This document shows positions 59,380 through 64,000 of a DNA stretch of 64,000 bases, in pieces. This DNA is from Cryptococcus deneoformans JEC21. Lineage: Eukaryota > Basidiomycota > Tremellomycetes > Tremellales > Cryptococcaceae. Within the stretch, counting starts at the first letter, position 1, and each line of letters starts with the position of its first letter. The notes under the pieces were generated by a model. That model was not told the DNA's origin. It ran no database searches and saw only the letters and a list, made by a program, of their open reading frames with translations. The stretch is taken from assembly GCF_000091045.1 (NCBI RefSeq), contig NC_006681.1, forward strand, positions 392,787-456,786. The letters are read 5' to 3'. The position numbers and the translations under genes were made by a program.

Positions 59380-62300
59380 ATGAGCCACATAGACTATTTC
59401 GGTGGACAACCTTCAACAGCCCAAAAACGCCCTCGGCAAACCCAGCCCACCTCCTCGTCCCAAGAAGAAGATGATGACCAGCAGAGCAGAGCAATTGAAC
59501 ATGACGAGGTATATTCAGTTTCCACCTTATATGGTCCAGCATAACTAAATCATATGGATTCCCGTAGCACTTTGCTACATTCCGTTCCGACGTAGTTGGA
59601 GTCCAGTACTACCGCGGTCTTGTTGGTAGAGGCGAATATGTTTTACTCCGCAGAGAGCCCACCAACAAGTGGGATAGCAATGCTGTCCAGGTATGCTTTT
59701 CAGGTCCAAATTTACTTATTTGACGTGTACATCCAGGTGGTAAACGCAGGAGGCAGCCAAGTTGGACATATTCCAAGAGCAGTCGCTGCCAACCTTGCGA
59801 CCTTGATGGATAGAAACCAGATTTCGGTTGAAGGCCGGATGATAGGTCAAAATCTGGATGGTGCCAAGCACTTCAAACTGCCTCTGTAAGCTCCATCTCC
59901 GAAAGTCTCATCTAAAGTCTGATTTTGTAAAGTGATGTCTCCATCTACTTAAACCATTCTATGCGCGAATCCCTTGAACCCGCCTTGCGATGGGTGAGCC
60001 CAGGAGACAGAGTCAACAACCAAGCTCGTCGTCCTGTCTACACGTCACAGTCCCAAGTCCGGGGTGCAGCAGGGAGTGGTGTCGGGTTACCCCAACCTGC
60101 TGATAGCACCATGAAAGAGCTGCTCGAGGGTCTGAGCAAGGATAATGCTGATTTGAAGCAGGTCGACAAGGTCATGGTGCGTCTCCCAGCTAGCTTTCTC
60201 TATCATTTTCACTGAAATCAATTACCATTAGGACGCCCTTACCAGCGACGTCGACGTCTCCAAACTCCCTCTACACCCTGCGCCTCCTGGTACTGCAAAT
60301 GGCCAACTTCTCACCGACCTCCTTCCGCACCAGTCACAGGCCCTTCAATGGATGATCACTCGTGAGAACCCCCAGCTGCCCAAATCCCCTTCAGAACCCG
60401 CTGTCCAGTTCTGGGTCAAGCAAAAAGGTGTTGGAAGTAAGCCCGATTACTGGCTGAACGTAGCTACCAAGACACCGCAAAGTGAGGCTCCGCAATTGGG
60501 TAGGGGTGGTATCATTGCTGATGGCATGGGTTTGGGTAAGTGGGAACAATTATCAAAATTGAAACATGCAGCTGATTAGCATTAGGTAAAACTCTGACTA
60601 CCATATCTTTGGTGCTCGCTACAAAAAACGATCCCGTCGGGGACAAAGTTAGCAAGTCCACTTTGATCGGTATGTCTATTTTTTACCGCCCCAGTAACAG
60701 ACTTTGGCTTACCCAATTCATCTCAGTCTGCCCTTTGTCAGTCTTAAGTAACTGGGAGAAACAAATTAGAGACCATGTTGCCCCCTCTCAATTGAGGTTT
60801 TACACCTATCACGGCGCTGCAAAAGGTCTCACCGCCAAGAAACTGGGCGGGTACGATATTGTCTTGACCACTTATCAGACTGTCGCCGGGGAAGATGCTG
60901 CTGTCCCACATACCGGCGATACTCCTCTGGCGAAGAAATCGAGGCCAAGCACTACAAAATCAGGACCTTTGGCTACGATCAAATGGAAGAGGGTGGTGGC
61001 CGATGAAGGTCATCAGCTGAAGAATCCCAAGGCTAAGAGTGAGTTCCTCTGTGAGGCGAGAACATGAGTTGATGAAATGAAAAAAAGTGACGATTGCATT
61101 TGCCAATCTCAGCGCTGAGAGGCGTTGGATATGCACCGGTACACCTATCGTCAACTCTCCTAGTAAGGTCTCATCATTTCTTCTAATAGACCAGTATTTA
61201 ACCACACATAGATGACCTCGGATCCCTTCTTACTTGTCTACACATCTGTGCTCCCCTGTCCAACCCCCAATACTTTCGTGCTCTCCTTCTTCGACCCCTC
61301 TCTCGAGGCGATCCCACCGCCAGCAAGCTATTACAAGCCGTCGTTTCTCAGATCCTCCTGCGCCGAACCAAAGATTCAAAAGGTGCGAATGGGGAAAATG
61401 TGGTTGAGCTTCCGGACATTGAGTTCTTTAGGGTCCCAGTCAAGTTGGATAATGAGACTAGGAAGGTGTATGAGGAGGTTTTGGAACATAGTAAGAGGAG
61501 GTTTGAGGAGACATTGAGAACTGGTGAAGGAGCGGCGAATGTGCTTTCTATGCTTACTCGAAGTGAGCTTGGCTATATAAGGTACTTCAAGATCTGCGCT
61601 CACGTTGATTTTTAGTGCGACAACTCTGCCTTTCACTCGAACTCATCCCACAGTCTTTCTTGGATGAAATCCGCGCGCCTCCTACATCTCAGAATGGCGC
61701 CTCCGCAACTTCCATTGCCTCGCTCTCAACCGAAGAGATGGAAGCTTTGGTTAAAAAGTTGAGGCAGATTGTTGAAGATGAGACTGAGTGTGGTATCTGC
61801 ATGGACGAAGTCGAGTTTGCCAAGGACCCGGCTATCACTGACTGTGGTCACCCTTGTAAGTAGCTTATTTAATCTCTAGGGCTAGGCCCTCACCTTGAGA
61901 GCATAGTCTGTTTGCCTTGTATCGAACGGGTGATCACCAGTCAAGGTCTCTGCCCCATGGACCGCCATCCCATCGCCCACGGATCCATTCTTCGCCTCCC
62001 CTCCGATGAAAGTTTATACCTCCCTTCCTCACAAGCACGTTCCATCAACTCTGCAAAGATTGACGAACTCGTTAAATACCTCCGCATCTTTCCACGCGAC
62101 GACAAAACTCTCGTCTTCTCCCAGTTTACATCTTTCTTGGACTGCGTCGGTGTGCGACTAGAACAAGAGGGGGTCAAGTTTGTGAGGTTTGATGGACGGA
62201 TGCCGGGGAAACAGAGGACAGAAGTGATCAAAGCTTTCCAGGAGCCTGTTAAAGGGGATGACGATGAAGAGGCGCCTACGGTGATGTTGATCTCGTTGAA

Positions 62301-62766
62301 AAGTGGTGCCGTTGGACTCAACTTGACAGCGGCGTCCAATGTTTTCTTGGTAAGTTGTAAGACTCGCGCGGCAAAGAAATGTGTTGATATGGACATTATC
62401 CAGTGTGACCCATGGTGGCAGAGTGCTATTGAAGCGCAGGCTATTGATCGAGCCCATAGGGTGAGTAAATCGCAACCCGTCTTTCTACTCATGCTTATAT
62501 CAAACTCCTGTAGATGGGTCAAAAGAAAGTTGTGAGAGTCTTCCAGCTTATCGCCGAAGACACAATTGAATCGAGGGTCTTGGATATACGTACGTCTCAC
62601 AGTGTATCAACCGCCTGATATCACACATTCTAATTTGTTTGATCATGTAGAGAAAAGAAAAGATGCGATGGTAGCTAAAGCTTTCGAAAAGTCGAGCAAG
62701 GAGAGTCAAAGAACCAAGAAGGAAGCGAGGTTTGAGGATATCAAGGAACTTTTGGGTATGAAGTGA
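59380..62766 (+). CDS. HLTF/Rad5-type SNF2 ATPase with HIRAN and RING domains
   Basis: This is a DNA translocase and probable ubiquitin ligase for post-replication repair. The ATG at 59380 starts MSHIDYFGGQPSTAQKRPRQ. A HIRAN domain follows (VVGVQYYRGLVGRGEYVLLR, NAVQVVNAGGSQVGHIPRAV), as in human HLTF, which uses it to bind 3' DNA ends. The ATPase part has HQSQALQWMI, the Walker A motif GGIIADGMGLGKTLT split by an intron, DIVLTTYQTVAGED and the DEGH box in VVADEGHQLKNP. A RING finger is inserted (CGICMDEVEFAKDPAITDCG, then CLPCIERVI and LCPMDRHPI). The helicase C part shows DDKTLVFSQFTSFLD, VRFDGRMPGKQR and KSGAVGLNLTAASNVFL, and the last exons QAIDRAHRMGQKK. Full length, no breaks found. 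Confidence 0.93.
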
Positions 62767-63234
62767 GCAGTCTGTAACTATTAGATACGTTGGGATTAAT
62801 GTTCTTGGTACTTGACGCTTGGAGACAATAATACGCATAGTATATATAATGAAACAGAGTACCACAGGAAGTGATGCCTTGCTAGATGCATGCAGAGAAG
62901 GATTCAAAAGTATTACATATGTTGCTCCTTGACGAGTTCAGCTTTCTTTCCTGATCCACAAACCAGGCGAAGGTGACCTTGATTAGTTCTAAAAAAAATT
63001 GACTCATTCTTCAATCAGAGCCATTCAAAGCAAAGTGACCCTTCTCCTTTAACGGAGACCCATATCCATCTAGGCTAGCATCATACTTTAATTGGGGGCT
63101 ATAGTAAGCCAGATAGAGGGGTTACAGAGGGATATTCGGGTAGCTAGTTACACAGCCCATGGAGAAAGTTCAACTGTTTTTCCCAACGGATGAGTTACTG
63201 AGGTCTTTCGTGTCGTCCCAAAGGGTGCAATGAC
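62767..63234. other. Convergent 3' spacer
   Basis: About 470 bp between the SNF2 gene and the minus-strand gene at the right edge. No gene is seen. Confidence 0.35.
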
Positions 63235-63608
63235 CTACAATGCCCGACCATTTGCAATAAGCTCTGCAGCCCCCTTAAACCCCTCGCAAATCCCCGATTT
63301 AGAAATATCACTTATGATATACCTGAACGTTGATGTATTAGTAATGTCGTTCTCAATACTTTCTTCGAACGAATTTTTCGTAAGCTGAGACATTGAGAGA
63401 AAAGAAGGATTTGCCCAGATCGCATGGGAAGGTTGAGGGATCGTGTGAGGATCAAATTTTGTAGGATATTGATCTATTGACTTATGAGCTGGTACATCCC
63501 AAATACAATGGTGGTACTCACAATATTTTCCACACTCATTTCAGGATACACTTCACATCCAGCGATACTTGATTTGTCCATTCTAAACCGATATCTCGGC
63601 AAGTCCAT
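63235..63608 (-). CDS. Unrecognised protein, C-terminal exons (gene may extend right)
   Basis: The last exon (63235-63480) is an open frame of 82 codons with no ATG at its start. It reads SIDQYPTKFDPHTIPQPSHA, then IWANPSFLSMSQLTKNSFEE, and ends CEGFKGAAELIANGRAL followed by TAG. A 41-bp intron (63481-63521, GTGAGT donor) joins it in phase to an exon reading MDLPRYRFRMDKSSIAGCEV. That ATG (63606-63608) could be the start, since an in-frame stop lies just upstream, but an AG next to it could equally be a splice acceptor. A minus-strand frame near 63899 with several cysteines might be an earlier exon. I do not recognise the family. Confidence 0.4.
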
Positions 63609-64000
63609 ATCTTATGCCACATCTCACTCTCAATTGAGACAGCAGTTATTTCAGTGGAGTATCGAATGTATAGCCAGACGAGCGACGAGCCTTCAAGAGG
63701 GTTACTATTGTTAAGTGACGGTCAGAAGAGGCAACGTACTCTAGGACATTCCGGTAAGTCGTTGGACATACAAGGCAAACTGACTACCTTAAGCCCCATG
63801 TTTTGTCCTTCATTAGTGCTAGAGGGCGTACATCCAAATCTGGGTGTTCTCGCGCATGGGCATCCTTTACGACAGCGAGTATTAGACATGCTGTAATTCC
63901 GTTTTTGCCGTGAAAACTGTCTCAACCAAAGCCTCTGTGCTTATCTGAGAGGGAGCCGTCTTCTGCCTCTCCATAAGGAATGTTCGATAAACATGATTCT
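63609..64000. other. Right edge, possible upstream exons
   Basis: Nothing certain. The minus strand has a short cysteine-rich frame (MSNTRCRKGCPCARTPRFGC) whose ATG is at 63897-63899. The C-x-C-x7-C spacing is one residue short of a normal zinc-cluster half, so I do not call it one. Confidence 0.25.

Noticed and set aside
1..64000. CRISPR arrays, insertion sequences, prophage, rRNA or tRNA clusters
   Set aside because: No regular repeat-spacer pattern, transposase or integrase motif, or tRNA cloverleaf with a proper GTTCRANNC loop was seen. GTTCGA matches checked lie in coding exons.

Overview
The window reads as nuclear DNA of a basidiomycete yeast, most likely Cryptococcus or a close tremellomycete. 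Genes are dense and on both strands. Almost every gene is split by several 40-65 bp GT-AG introns, and the proteins look like Cryptococcus housekeeping proteins. I found no rRNA, convincing tRNA, CRISPR array, prophage or intact transposon. Assignments rest on motif and family recognition from translated exons; no database was searched.

Layout. 0.3-12.5 kb holds housekeeping genes: SEY1 (ER-shaping GTPase), a divergent promethin/LDAF1-like lipid-droplet gene, MET2, a mitochondrial PPR protein and NPT1. 13-17 kb is a long GATA-rich intergenic stretch followed by an amino-acid/GABA permease. 17-23.7 kb holds RPC31, an oxysterol-binding protein and a divergent family X DNA polymerase. 24.9-42.7 kb is the accessory part: an FAD amine oxidase, a broken copper amine oxidase, an aldehyde dehydrogenase, two Zn2Cys6 transcription factors in tandem, an RTA1-like membrane protein and a broken MFS transporter. 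42.7-62.8 kb returns to housekeeping: a conserved unknown gene, mitochondrial uS13, an F-box-like gene with a doubtful 3' end, a CBS/PB1 membrane protein, prefoldin 4, a mitochondrial GGQ rescue factor, eIF3l, a protein kinase, TFIIF-beta and an HLTF/Rad5-type ATPase. A short unrecognised gene lies at the right edge.

How the genes fit together. The middle block looks like an amine/amino-acid catabolic neighbourhood with a candidate local regulator: FAD oxidase, copper amine oxidase, aldehyde dehydrogenase and a Zn2Cys6 factor. Its copper amine oxidase has lost the catalytic centre and carries two in-frame stops, and the MFS transporter at the far end carries several frameshifts and stops. The block therefore appears to be decaying in this lineage. 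Hidden splicing is the other theme: an 11-nt exon inside a zinc-cluster domain, a 9-nt first coding exon in prefoldin 4, a GC-AG intron in the aldehyde dehydrogenase, and several N- or C-terminal exons recoverable only by joining frames.
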